Source of the DNA: Galbibacter kalidii
GTDB taxonomy: Bacteria; Bacteroidota; Bacteroidia; Flavobacteriales; Flavobacteriaceae
Direction of reading: 5' to 3'
Assembly: GCF_026241135.1 (NCBI RefSeq)
Contig: NZ_JAPFGA010000001.1
Coordinates: 496,001 to 560,000 of the forward strand
Length of the DNA: 64,000 nucleotides
Below, one piece after another: positions 1-7,465 of the stretch. Numbering within the stretch: the first letter of the stretch is position 1; every line of letters starts with the position of its first letter. The notes under the pieces were generated by a model. It was not told the DNA's origin. It saw nothing but the letters and a program-made list of their open reading frames with translations, and ran no database searches. The translations under genes were made by a program, and so were the position numbers.

Positions 1-11
1 AGAAAGGGTCC

Positions 12-2477
12 TTAAAATTTATAATTCAGCACGAGCGATGCGTTTCTGGGTGCTCCCGGAAATAAACGCAGGTAATTTTGTGCCCCTAACCAATAGGTGG
101 TATTAAACAAGTTTCCGATGTTTAAAGCCACCTGAACATTGCTACTGCTTGGCGAATAATACACGGCAGCATCAAAGATGGTAAACCCCGGCACTTTAAA
201 ATCACGTGTAAACCAAGGGATTTTACTGCTCTGATGCTGTACGCCAAAGCCTATTCCCAGGTCTTTCAGAGCTGATGAATTCCTGAAATTATACTTGGTC
301 CAAAGGTTGGCACTGTTTTTCGGGGTGTTTTCCTTTCTTTGACCGATCAGATCTTCATTAGCGTCATTTACGATCTTCGCTTCTATATAGCTATAGGAAG
401 CAATGACCTGCCAATCTGGATTGATATAACCTGTGATATCCATTTCAAAACCCCGGCTTCTGTCAGCCCCCCGCTGTACCAGTAAATCAGACTGGGATGG
501 ATCATTGGCGCTCATAAGTATGTTTTTCTGATTGATCTCATACACAGAAGCATTTAGACTCATGTGTTTATGGAACAGATCGATTTTTGCCCCTACTTCC
601 TTGAGGTTACTGATCAGTGGATCGAAGAGTGCCGCAGAGACGTCCGACCATAAATAGTTGGCCGTACTCGGTAAAAGTGTTGTTGTATTCGACTGGGGTT
701 GAAACCCTTCCAGATAAGTACCATATACGTTAATATTGTCGTTTAGGGCATAGGTGAGCCCTATCCTCGGTATAAGCCTTCGGTTTTCAAAAGAGGTTTC
801 ATTCGGGGTTTCGTAATGGGTGATATCCTTAAACCACTCATGCCTGAGGCTGAAAAGCAGGGTCCATCGCTTAAATTGCAATTGCTCTTGTATGTATATG
901 GCATTATTTGTTGTAAGAGCAGAAGGTATTGATATACGCGAGTTCATCGTATAGTCTTTGATACTTCTGATCTTATGGTCGGGGTTGTTCAGATTTGTAT
1001 GGTCGACATTAGGTCTCGGTAATGTAATTCCGTCAATTTCTATAGTTTGATAATCATCAGCATTAGAAGCACCAAAAGTCCGTACTGCTGAGCCGTCCTT
1101 TAGCAGGAATCCCCGCGCCGCATTTTGTCCGCCACCCTTTGTTTTTTCCCAATAATGCAGGTCATAGCCCGCCAGGAGTTTGTGATCGATGCTTCCGGTT
1201 TTAAAATCAAAATTGAAATAGCTGCTCAGGTTGTCTATATTCCAGTATTGTTCGCGTTGTACAAACTGCATGGCAGCTAAGGAACTGACAGGATCATTAT
1301 TGATATCTACTGCAAATGCCCCCGTGGTACGGTGTTCCTGGAGGTCTTCGGTCCACGACTGCTTCATGTAAGAAGTATTGAAGCTGATATTGGAGTCGAA
1401 TTTATGGGCGATACTCCCCATGATAATAAGCTCTTTAGATCTGAAAAAATCGTTTGGGGCACTCAAATTCATGCTAATAGGGGTACTTTTTAAATCAGTA
1501 ATCCCGGCTTCTGCTCCGAAAATTGGTTGTCCCCTGTCCAGAACGCCGTTCATGTCATTGTAGATAAGCTCGGCATTAATGGCTGTTTTATCATTGGGGA
1601 TATAACTGAAGGAAGGAGAAACCAGGATGGTTTTATTGCTGACCAGGTCTCTGTAGGAACGGGCTTCCTGGTAGGCCCCGTTGACACGGTATAGCAATGT
1701 CTCCGATTCATTTAAAGGACCGGTAAAATCCAGGGTTCCTGTGAAGGTGCTGAAACTCCCCACACCTATGCTTACTTCTTTTCTGTCTACAGGCAGTGGC
1801 TTTTTAGTGACCATATTGATACTACCTCCCGGGTCTACACTGGCGAAAGTAGCACTTGCAGGGCCTTTTATAACTTCCACACGCTCCATGTTGGTGGTTA
1901 ATGGTTGTAAAAAATAAAACTGGCGTGTACGCATGCCATTAATGATCTGTCCTTCTTCATTCTGGCTGATTCCTCTGATATTGTATTGGTTGTAGTAACT
2001 GGAAGGCGTGACACCACTGACCACTTTTACCGCATCTGCCAGTTGAAAAGCCTGCCTGTCGGCGATCAATTCTTTGGTGACGGTACTTATAGCCTGAGGG
2101 ATATCCTTATTTTCCATGGCTGTTTTGGTGGCAGAAAACGAATATTTGCTGTCGTAGCTTTTTAAAGTTCTGCCCACCAGCTCAACGGTTTGCAGTTCTG
2201 TGACTTCAGGAGCTAATTGGATATTCAGAAAACTGCTGCCCGCTTTAATCCGGTGACTTTTGTACCCGATGTAAGAAACCAGGATGGTTCCTTCACCTTC
2301 CAGTGAAAAATTGCCATCAATGTCAGTAACGGTTCCGAGATCTGTATCCACAAGGGTTACAGAGGCTCCATAAACAGGAACGCCGGTCTCCATATCGGTG
2401 ACTTTTCCGGTTATGGTTTGTGCCCAGGAGCAATTGAAAAGAATGAGGAATGCTATTATAGTGAATAAACGTGTCAT
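12..2477 (-). CDS. TonB-dependent siderophore-type receptor
   Basis: This is an outer-membrane gated barrel that imports a ligand using TonB/ExbBD energy. Residues 1-19 are a signal peptide ending SWAQ. Residues 20-95 are a carboxypeptidase-regulatory-like domain (ITGKVTDMETGVPVYGA), as in many Bacteroidota receptors. The plug follows at about 110-235 (NIRGISQNEEG, VEVIKGPASATF, PGGSINMVTKKP) and a 22-strand-type barrel reaches the terminal aromatic residue (LNYKF). The IPQAISTVTKELI and PASATFASVDPGGSIN signatures are those of the siderophore receptor subfamily, so a ferric siderophore is the likely ligand, but the substrate cannot be read from sequence. No SusD partner is adjacent, which argues against glycan uptake. 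The start lies 15 bp downstream of an ABC ATPase gene on the same strand, so they are probably cotranscribed. The length of 821 aa is normal. Confidence 0.93.
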   Translation of the reverse strand: MTRLFTIIAFLILFNCSWAQTITGKVTDMETGVPVYGASVTLVDTDLGTVTDIDGNFSLEGEGTILVSYIGYKSHRIKAGSSFLNIQLAPEVTELQTVELVGRTLKSYDSKYSFSATKTAMENKDIPQAISTVTKELIADRQAFQLADAVKVVSGVTPSSYYNQYNIRGISQNEEGQIINGMRTRQFYFLQPLTTNMERVEVIKGPASATFASVDPGGSINMVTKKPLPVDRKEVSIGVGSFSTFTGTLDFTGPLNESETLLYRVNGAYQEARSYRDLVSNKTILVSPSFSYIPNDKTAINAELIYNDMNGVLDRGQPIFGAEAGITDLKSTPISMNLSAPNDFFRSKELIIMGSIAHKFDSNISFNTSYMKQSWTEDLQEHRTTGAFAVDINNDPVSSLAAMQFVQREQYWNIDNLSSYFNFDFKTGSIDHKLLAGYDLHYWEKTKGGGQNAARGFLLKDGSAVRTFGASNADDYQTIEIDGITLPRPNVDHTNLNNPDHKIRSIKDYTMNSRISIPSALTTNNAIYIQEQLQFKRWTLLFSLRHEWFKDITHYETPNETSFENRRLIPRIGLTYALNDNINVYGTYLEGFQPQSNTTTLLPSTANYLWSDVSAALFDPLISNLKEVGAKIDLFHKHMSLNASVYEINQKNILMSANDPSQSDLLVQRGADRSRGFEMDITGYINPDWQVIASYSYIEAKIVNDANEDLIGQRKENTPKNSANLWTKYNFRNSSALKDLGIGFGVQHQSSKIPWFTRDFKVPGFTIFDAAVYYSPSSSNVQVALNIGNLFNTTYWLGAQNYLRLFPGAPRNASLVLNYKF

Positions 2478-2492
2478 AAATTTATTGTGGTT

Positions 2493-3188
2493 TTATACGG
2501 TTTTTAAATACAGTTGCTCCAGCTTATTGGCTGAAATTTTTTGGGCTTCCAGTTCACTTACGAGGTTTCCTTCGTTCATGATACCTATGCGATGGGCGAC
2601 TTCCCTGGCACGGAAGATATCATGCGTGGCCATTAAAATGGTCGTTCCGCCAGCTGAAAGCGATTTCAGGGTTTCTGAGAATTCATTGGCAGCCTTTGGG
2701 TCCAGACCGGATATGGGTTCATCCAACAACAGGACTTTGGCGTTTTTTGCCAATGCAATGGCAATACCCACTTTTTGGCGCATCCCTTTGGAGTAACTGC
2801 GCAAAGACTTTTGATGCGCAACTTCCTGCAACCCTGCCTTTATCAGTAATTGTGACAATTCATCCTTGTTGATTGTATACCCGGCTAGGGATGAGAAGAA
2901 TTTCAGGTTTTCTATCCCGGTCAGGTTGGGGTATAGGGTTACTGTTTCGGGGATATAAGCCAGATACTTTTTGGTTTGCGAAGCATTTCCGGTTACCGGA
3001 TAACCGTTTATACTGACCTGTCCGGAAGAAGGGGAGACAAACCCCAGAAGAATATTAATGGTAGTGGTCTTTCCTGCTCCATTGGCTCCGAGCAGGCAAT
3101 AAATTTCTCCCGGTCTTACGTGTAGGTTTAGCTGGTTTAATGCGGTAAATTCACCGTATTTTTTGGTGAGGTCTTTTATGATTATCAT
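2493..3188 (-). CDS. ABC transporter ATP-binding protein
   Basis: Cytoplasmic ATPase subunit of an ABC transporter. It shows Walker A GANGAGKTT, the signature YSKGMRQKVGIA, Walker B VLLLDEPISGLDP and the switch histidine in MATHD. The LDEPISGLDP/GMRQK type belongs to the CcmA/NosF-like group that pairs with ABC-2 permeases. I chose the ATG at 3188 (MIIIKDLTKKYGE) because the fold starts there; an in-frame start at 3203 would add only five residues. No permease is seen in the window; one could lie left of position 1 beyond the receptor, as in loci where this ATPase, a DUF3526/ABC-2 permease and a TonB receptor are neighbours. That placement is inference. Confidence 0.9.
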   Translation of the reverse strand: MIIIKDLTKKYGEFTALNQLNLHVRPGEIYCLLGANGAGKTTTINILLGFVSPSSGQVSINGYPVTGNASQTKKYLAYIPETVTLYPNLTGIENLKFFSSLAGYTINKDELSQLLIKAGLQEVAHQKSLRSYSKGMRQKVGIAIALAKNAKVLLLDEPISGLDPKAANEFSETLKSLSAGGTTILMATHDIFRAREVAHRIGIMNEGNLVSELEAQKISANKLEQLYLKTV

Positions 3189-3427
3189 ATGTTTGAATTT
3201 CAAGTGTTAAGATATACCGTACAATTGCAGAGCCCATACCTGGAACTAACCAGACTTTTTAATGGTAAACTCATGGTTGTGTATGATGGTTTTCCCGTTT
3301 CCGGATAATGTGATATACGGTACGGTAATTGTTAATACTATAGGTTATAATGAAAATGATGTGAACAGGGAGATGACCCGAAAAAACTTTTTCAGGGTAT
3401 TCTCACAGTACAAAGACTATTCTTATT

Positions 3428-3739
3428 TTAGAAAAGGAGAGGAGGGGGTTTGTTAAAATAATATCCCTGTGTCTTAAGCTTTAACACCGGAATGACATAG
3501 ACTACAGGGAGGTGCTCAGCAATTGGAAAAACAGGAAGGGTAAATTCTGGGGATTCAGGAGTAAAGGTGACAGGATTATGATGTTCTTTAGTAGTATGTA
3601 AAACACATATATCACACTTTCCAAAATGGTCATCCTGATTGGAAATATGCTCATAAGCATGCAGGTTCACTACTCTCAATAGGAAGAAAGCAGCGATAAA
3701 GAAAAAACTGATGCTATGTTTGTAACTTTTAAAAAGCAT
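3428..3739 (-). CDS. Small secreted Cys/His-containing protein
   Basis: A 103-aa protein with an N-terminal hydrophobic segment (about 10-28, a likely signal peptide ending near LHA). The mature part contains CDICVLHTTKEHH, a CxxC followed by three histidines, and ends in YYFNKPPPLLF. I cannot assign a family. The Cys/His cluster suggests metal binding, and short proteins with a CDxC motif and a proline-rich tail occur next to metal or TonB loci in Bacteroidota. That makes a role with the downstream ABC ATPase and receptor plausible but unproven. A good Bacteroidota promoter match lies directly upstream, supporting the gene as real and as the possible first gene of the unit. Confidence 0.6.
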   Translation of the reverse strand: MLFKSYKHSISFFFIAAFFLLRVVNLHAYEHISNQDDHFGKCDICVLHTTKEHHNPVTFTPESPEFTLPVFPIAEHLPVVYVIPVLKLKTQGYYFNKPPPLLF

Positions 3740-3747
3740 ATTGCAGC

Positions 3748-3779
3748 CAAAAGTAAAATATTAAAATCATACCTCCAAA
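3748..3779 (-). promoter_or_regulatory. Bacteroidota-type promoter for the small Cys/His gene
   Basis: On the minus strand TTTG (3776-3779) and TACTTTTG (3748-3755) are separated by 20 bp. This fits the Bacteroidota sigma-ABfr consensus TTTG / TAnnTTTG. The -7 box ends only 9 bp from the ATG at 3739, so the transcript would be nearly leaderless; this lowers confidence. Confidence 0.42.
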
Positions 3780-3837
3780 ACATTAACTTTAATATAAAAT
3801 TGATGTTTATTGCGGAAGTTTGCCCCTGAAAAATTAT

Positions 3838-4956
3838 TTACCCCCTTAACCAATGTTTAAAGGCTGAAGCCCTATTCTTACTGATAATAATATTTATGGG
3901 AGATCTTGGGTTAAGTTCTATCTTTAACTGATTGTTTCCATATTTGTATATTTTGTCTATGGCATTTACCGAAATAATAAATTGACGGTTAGCCCTAAAA
4001 AATAAAGTACTGTCCAAATCAGAAAAAATTTCCTCGAGGCTATTGTTGCTATGGAATATTTTGCCATCGAGACAGCATATGTAGGTGATACTATTTTCAG
4101 TATAAACGAACGCTATATTTTCCTGTTCGATGGATACAATTTCATCTTTTACATAGGTTAAAATTCTTTTTTTAACCAAACTGTTTTCTTTTTTTTCTTC
4201 ATGAGTATCATCGGGTCTTTCTTTTTTCTCTTTGTATAACAACAGATCGTTATTCAATTTGGATAAGGTTACTACTTCTTTGGAAAGCCCTTCATTTTGT
4301 TTCTCCAGGTTTTTCTCATACCGTCCACTAATAAGCCTCACCATAAACAAGGATATGATAATGAGGAGTATTCCGGACATGGTAAAGGTAATTATGAAAT
4401 TGGTTTTGAGCTTCTGCATCCTGTCCTTAATATGGTTGATGTTGGCATGTGCTGCCATAATCCAATCTGTGCCCTTTACCGGGTATAGGTAAATAATTTC
4501 AGAACTTCTCCCTTCTTCTGAGAATTCCCTGATCCCTCCTGTTTCTGCCTTGTTTTTTAAAAGATTATAAAAATCCTGCGGGTTCAGCTCATTGTACATT
4601 ACCGGTTGAACAAACGATTCTTCCGGTAAAACCTGTTGTCCTATTTTTTCAGGATTTGGATGGCAAATCTCAACGCCTGACCAATTGAACATACATACAA
4701 AACCGGATTCCGTATTCGTGTTTTCAATGCTGCTTTGTAGGTTTTTTATGATTGTATGTTTAGGAAGACCATTTTCTACCTGATGTTGAATGAGTAATGA
4801 AATTTCATTGGCTTCACGTTTACTCGATTCGATCTGGGTTTGTAAAAAATGATTGGTTGAAATTTCCAGAAGGTGATTCATACTGAAATAACTCACGACG
4901 GATGTAACTACGGCCAATCCTAAAAATGTAAGCAGGTATACATGGTCTTTCTTCAT
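3838..4956 (-). CDS. Membrane-anchored Cache-LytTR transcription regulator
   Basis: A one-component, membrane-bound DNA-binding protein. TM1 spans about 7-25. An extracytoplasmic Cache-like sensor covers about 30-185 (GFVCMFNWSGVEICHPNPEK, then IIYLYPVKGTDWIMAAH). TM2 spans 187-209, a coiled linker 213-245, and a LytTR DNA-binding domain about 265-370 (FFRANRQFIISVNAID). There is no receiver or kinase domain, so ligand sensing outside the membrane is presumably passed straight to DNA. The gene is divergent from the lipoprotein-cytochrome-YceI-DUF5777 genes and is their obvious candidate regulator. Two look-alike motifs upstream of those genes may be its operators. The exact ligand is unknown; Cache domains bind small molecules such as carboxylates and amino acids. 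Confidence 0.87.
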   Translation of the reverse strand: MKKDHVYLLTFLGLAVVTSVVSYFSMNHLLEISTNHFLQTQIESSKREANEISLLIQHQVENGLPKHTIIKNLQSSIENTNTESGFVCMFNWSGVEICHPNPEKIGQQVLPEESFVQPVMYNELNPQDFYNLLKNKAETGGIREFSEEGRSSEIIYLYPVKGTDWIMAAHANINHIKDRMQKLKTNFIITFTMSGILLIIISLFMVRLISGRYEKNLEKQNEGLSKEVVTLSKLNNDLLLYKEKKERPDDTHEEKKENSLVKKRILTYVKDEIVSIEQENIAFVYTENSITYICCLDGKIFHSNNSLEEIFSDLDSTLFFRANRQFIISVNAIDKIYKYGNNQLKIELNPRSPINIIISKNRASAFKHWLRG

Positions 4957-5081
4957 TGTAGGTGATTGATTTTAAGCGTTTTGATTTATTTGGTTATGTA
5001 GCAAGTTGGAAACATAACGGGTGCTCAGGAGATAGATTGCATTCATTTTGGTGAAAAATTTAAAACTGTTTTTTTCCTTTT

Positions 5082-5102
5082 AAAGCATCATTTTTCCCCT
5101 TT
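5082..5102 (+). promoter_or_regulatory. Candidate LytTR operator, copy 1
   Basis: AAAGCAT, one spacer base, then ATTTTTCCCCTT. The same two blocks recur at 6062-6087 with a 7-bp spacer, upstream of the next gene of the locus. The site sits in the divergent region between the Cache-LytTR gene and the lipoprotein gene. Operator function is inference from the shared motif and context. Confidence 0.3.
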
Positions 5103-5174
5103 CACCCATATTAATACATTGTATAGTGTCAATTTTGCATTTATTTGTAGGCAAATCTAAAACAAATAATAATC

Positions 5175-6041
5175 ATGAAAAAAACAATCTATTCATTAGT
5201 ATTAATAGTCTCGGTTTTTTATAGCTGTAGCAGTAGTGATGATTCAGACGACGGAACTACGCCCACCGATCCTGAAACACCGGAAAACACCGTAAAATTA
5301 TCCGAAGATGGAACCTTTGGGGAAATTCTTACCGATTCAGAAGGAATGACCCTGTATTTCTTTTCCAATGATTCTAAAATGACTTCTACCTGTGAAGGGG
5401 AGTGTTTAAGTGCATGGCCCGTTTTTTATGAAGAAGAACTAACACTGGATGATGGCTTGGATGAAGCAGACTTTGGAACCATTACCCGTGAAGATGGTGA
5501 AAAGCAAACTACATATAAAGGTTGGCCATTATACTATTATGTAGGGGACAGTAGTGCAGGAGATACAATTGGTGACGGTGTAGGCAATGTATGGTACGTT
5601 GCCAAACCCGATTATTCCCTAATGTATGTAAATGCTCAATTGGTTGGTAATGACGGAAATAATTATGTGATTGATGATAATGGCGATTATGTAGAAGGTG
5701 ATGGAGCTACTCTTTATATTACTGATGCTCTTGGAAATACGCTTTATGCTTTTACCCCTGATACAAATGATACAAATAACTATACTGCCGAAGACTTTTC
5801 CAATGATGCAGCTTGGCCGATTTTTCATGAAGATCTAGGTAGCATTCCAAGTATTTTGAATGAAAGTGATTTTAATGTGATCTCAGTGCATGGAGAAAGA
5901 AACCAATTAACATATAAGGGCTGGCCGTTATACTATTTTGGGGGTGATGGACAAAAAGGTGACAACAAAGGGGTAAGTGTTCCTGAACCGGGGATATGGC
6001 CTATTGTGAATACAGCTACTGGAGTTGCTCCGGCGGAATAA
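5175..6041 (+). CDS. PF03640-type repeat lipoprotein
   Basis: A secreted lipoprotein (lipobox VFYSC, lipidated Cys18) followed by an acidic Ser/Asp/Thr linker. It carries two copies of the secreted repeat of unknown function found in PF03640 (Lipoprotein_15): residues about 42-155 and 157-285. Each has GxTLYxF, AWPxF and the hallmark TYKGWPLYYxxGD. Copy 1 keeps the Cys pair C73/C77 (STCEGECLSAWP); copy 2 has none there (NNYTAEDFSND). The function of the family is unsettled, although members often lie beside cytochromes and redox proteins. Here the next gene encodes a mono-haem cytochrome. It is the first gene of the run controlled, presumably, by the divergent LytTR protein. Confidence 0.85.
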   Translation: MKKTIYSLVLIVSVFYSCSSSDDSDDGTTPTDPETPENTVKLSEDGTFGEILTDSEGMTLYFFSNDSKMTSTCEGECLSAWPVFYEEELTLDDGLDEADFGTITREDGEKQTTYKGWPLYYYVGDSSAGDTIGDGVGNVWYVAKPDYSLMYVNAQLVGNDGNNYVIDDNGDYVEGDGATLYITDALGNTLYAFTPDTNDTNNYTAEDFSNDAAWPIFHEDLGSIPSILNESDFNVISVHGERNQLTYKGWPLYYFGGDGQKGDNKGVSVPEPGIWPIVNTATGVAPAE

Positions 6042-6061
6042 TAAATTTAGGTTAATATTTA

Positions 6062-6087
6062 AAAGCATAGGGGATATTTTTCCCCTT
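6062..6087 (+). promoter_or_regulatory. Candidate LytTR operator, copy 2, overlapping a hairpin
   Basis: AAAGCAT then a 7-bp spacer then ATTTTTCCCCTT, matching the blocks at 5082-5102. The spacer creates a small hairpin, AGGGGA (6069-6074) with TCCCCT (6081-6086), not followed by a T run. It lies between the lipoprotein and cytochrome genes, so it could be an internal operator or an attenuating stem-loop. Function is inferred. Confidence 0.3.
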
Positions 6088-6106
6088 GCTTTAATCCGTC
6101 TAATAC

Positions 6107-6460
6107 ATGAAAATTAAAATGATGAAAAACAATACTGTTATATGGGGAATCATGTTTCTTTGCCTTTGTCTTATCTCTTGTGAATACAATGTAGAAGAAG
6201 ATGACTTTACGGGGACCTCTTGTGATCCCAACCTATCTTTTTCGGATGTTATCAGGCCGATTATAGACGATAACTGCATCCAGTGTCACAACGGTACGAT
6301 ACATCCCTATGATTTCAGGATATTTAGTATTGTACAAGAAAATGCCGAGACTATTAAACAATTAACCCAAGCCAGGATAATGCCTAAAGAGGGGTCTTTG
6401 ACTTCTCAAGAGATTGATCAAATAGCGTGTTGGGTAGAAAATGGGGCGCAAAACAATTAA
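6107..6460 (+). CDS. Mono-haem c-type cytochrome lipoprotein
   Basis: A lipoprotein (lipobox CLISC, Cys25) with one haem c attachment site, CIQCH at residues 57-61, and a plausible distal ligand Met92 (ARIMPKEG). The closing ISQIACWVENGA-like helix (here EIDQIACWVENGAQNN) is typical of small cytochromes with this fold. At 117 aa it has the right size for a single domain. It should carry electrons in the periplasm or on the outer-membrane face. It is followed closely by the OB-fold gene. The partner oxidoreductase is not in the window. Two nearby in-frame ATGs (6107 and 6119 or 6122) are possible starts; the signal sequence is kept in all. Confidence 0.85.
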   Translation: MKIKMMKNNTVIWGIMFLCLCLISCEYNVEEDDFTGTSCDPNLSFSDVIRPIIDDNCIQCHNGTIHPYDFRIFSIVQENAETIKQLTQARIMPKEGSLTSQEIDQIACWVENGAQNN

Positions 6461-6476
6461 AAGTAACCAGTGCATA

Positions 6477-6899
6477 ATGAAACGGATAATTAATATAGCA
6501 GGCATTGTAGTTGTCGCCGGAGTTCTGATAACTTTGTTCATTTTTGTGAGGCTATATAATAAACCACATACCGATGTTCATTCCTCAAGACCCATTCATC
6601 AGGTCACCGGAAAAAGTATTGTGGATGAATTTAAAAATAACGAAGACAAAGCCAATGATACATATCTGGATAAGGTAGTAGAAGTCGAAGGTACTGTAAA
6701 AAATATTGATACAGCAAATGGCAATGGCATTATCACCCTGGGTCCGGATGGTTATATGGAAAGTATAATTTGCAATATGGAACCTACCGAAAACAGAAAG
6801 ATGTTAAGTCTGAAAAAGGGACAAAAAATTAAAATAAAAGGAATTTGCACAGGCTTCTTGATGGATGTAATCCTGATAAGGGGCATAATCGTTAAATAA
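6477..6899 (+). CDS. Membrane-anchored OB-fold (tRNA_anti-like) protein
   Basis: A 140-aa protein with one N-terminal membrane segment (about 4-24) and a small beta domain with the OB-fold pattern TYLDKVVEVEGTVKNID ... KKGQKIKIKGICTGF. It resembles the tRNA_anti-like domain (PF12869) of many Bacteroidota membrane-anchored proteins; RNA binding is not implied in this setting. I chose the ATG at 6477, before the hydrophobic segment, because an earlier in-frame start at 6441 would overlap the cytochrome gene and put a polar stretch ahead of the anchor. It sits between the cytochrome and YceI genes, 9 bp before the latter. Its precise role is unknown. Confidence 0.75.
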   Translation: MKRIINIAGIVVVAGVLITLFIFVRLYNKPHTDVHSSRPIHQVTGKSIVDEFKNNEDKANDTYLDKVVEVEGTVKNIDTANGNGIITLGPDGYMESIICNMEPTENRKMLSLKKGQKIKIKGICTGFLMDVILIRGIIVK

Positions 6900-6908
6900 T
6901 TATTAAAA

Positions 6909-7457
6909 ATGCGTTTAAAACTTATATTGCTATTATTTATAGTTTGCTTCGGTAGCTCGCTTTCCGCACAGGAAAAATATCTTACCAAGCAGGGATATAT
7001 CTCATTTTATTCACATACCTCTGTAGAAGATATAAAAGCTGAAAATAATCAAGTCTTAAGTATTGTAGATATATCTACAGGTGGCGTCGCCATTACCATA
7101 TTAATGAAATCATTTGTTTTTGAAAAAGCCTTGATGCAAGAGCATTTTAATGAAAATTATGTAGAATCTGACCGGTTTCCGAAGGCCAGTTTTTCAGGGA
7201 AAATAATGAATTTGGAAGAGATAATCTCCGGAGATAATACTATTGCCAGGATAAAAGGGAAGCTTACCATTCACGGAATCACTAAACCAGTGGAAATAGA
7301 AAGTAAAATGATTGTAGAAGAAAGTGAAGTAACCCTACAAGGTAAATTCAAGATCTATGTCGCAGATTACAATATCAAAATCCCAAGAATTGTACGAAAT
7401 AATATCGCCGAGGAAGTTGAAGTTTCCTTTAATTTAAAACACCAACCATATAAGTAG
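6909..7457 (+). CDS. YceI family periplasmic protein
   Basis: A secreted protein (signal peptide about 1-20, ending SLSAQ) of 182 aa with the YceI lipocalin-like fold. Typical features are GYISFYSHTSVEDIKAEN at the start, FEKALMQEHFNENYVESD and FPKASFSGKI in the middle, and GKLTIHGITKPVEIES near the C-terminus. YceI proteins bind polyisoprenoid or amphiphilic molecules in the periplasm. A link with the neighbouring cytochrome (for example quinone-like lipid handling) is inference. Spacing of 9 bp to each neighbour indicates an operon. Confidence 0.92.
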   Translation: MRLKLILLLFIVCFGSSLSAQEKYLTKQGYISFYSHTSVEDIKAENNQVLSIVDISTGGVAITILMKSFVFEKALMQEHFNENYVESDRFPKASFSGKIMNLEEIISGDNTIARIKGKLTIHGITKPVEIESKMIVEESEVTLQGKFKIYVADYNIKIPRIVRNNIAEEVEVSFNLKHQPYK

Positions 7458-7465
7458 AATTATCT

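Noticed and set aside
3262-3456. Plus-strand reading frame of 64 codons after the ABC gene
   Set aside because: No domain, no signal peptide and it runs into the opposite-strand small secreted gene; not supported.
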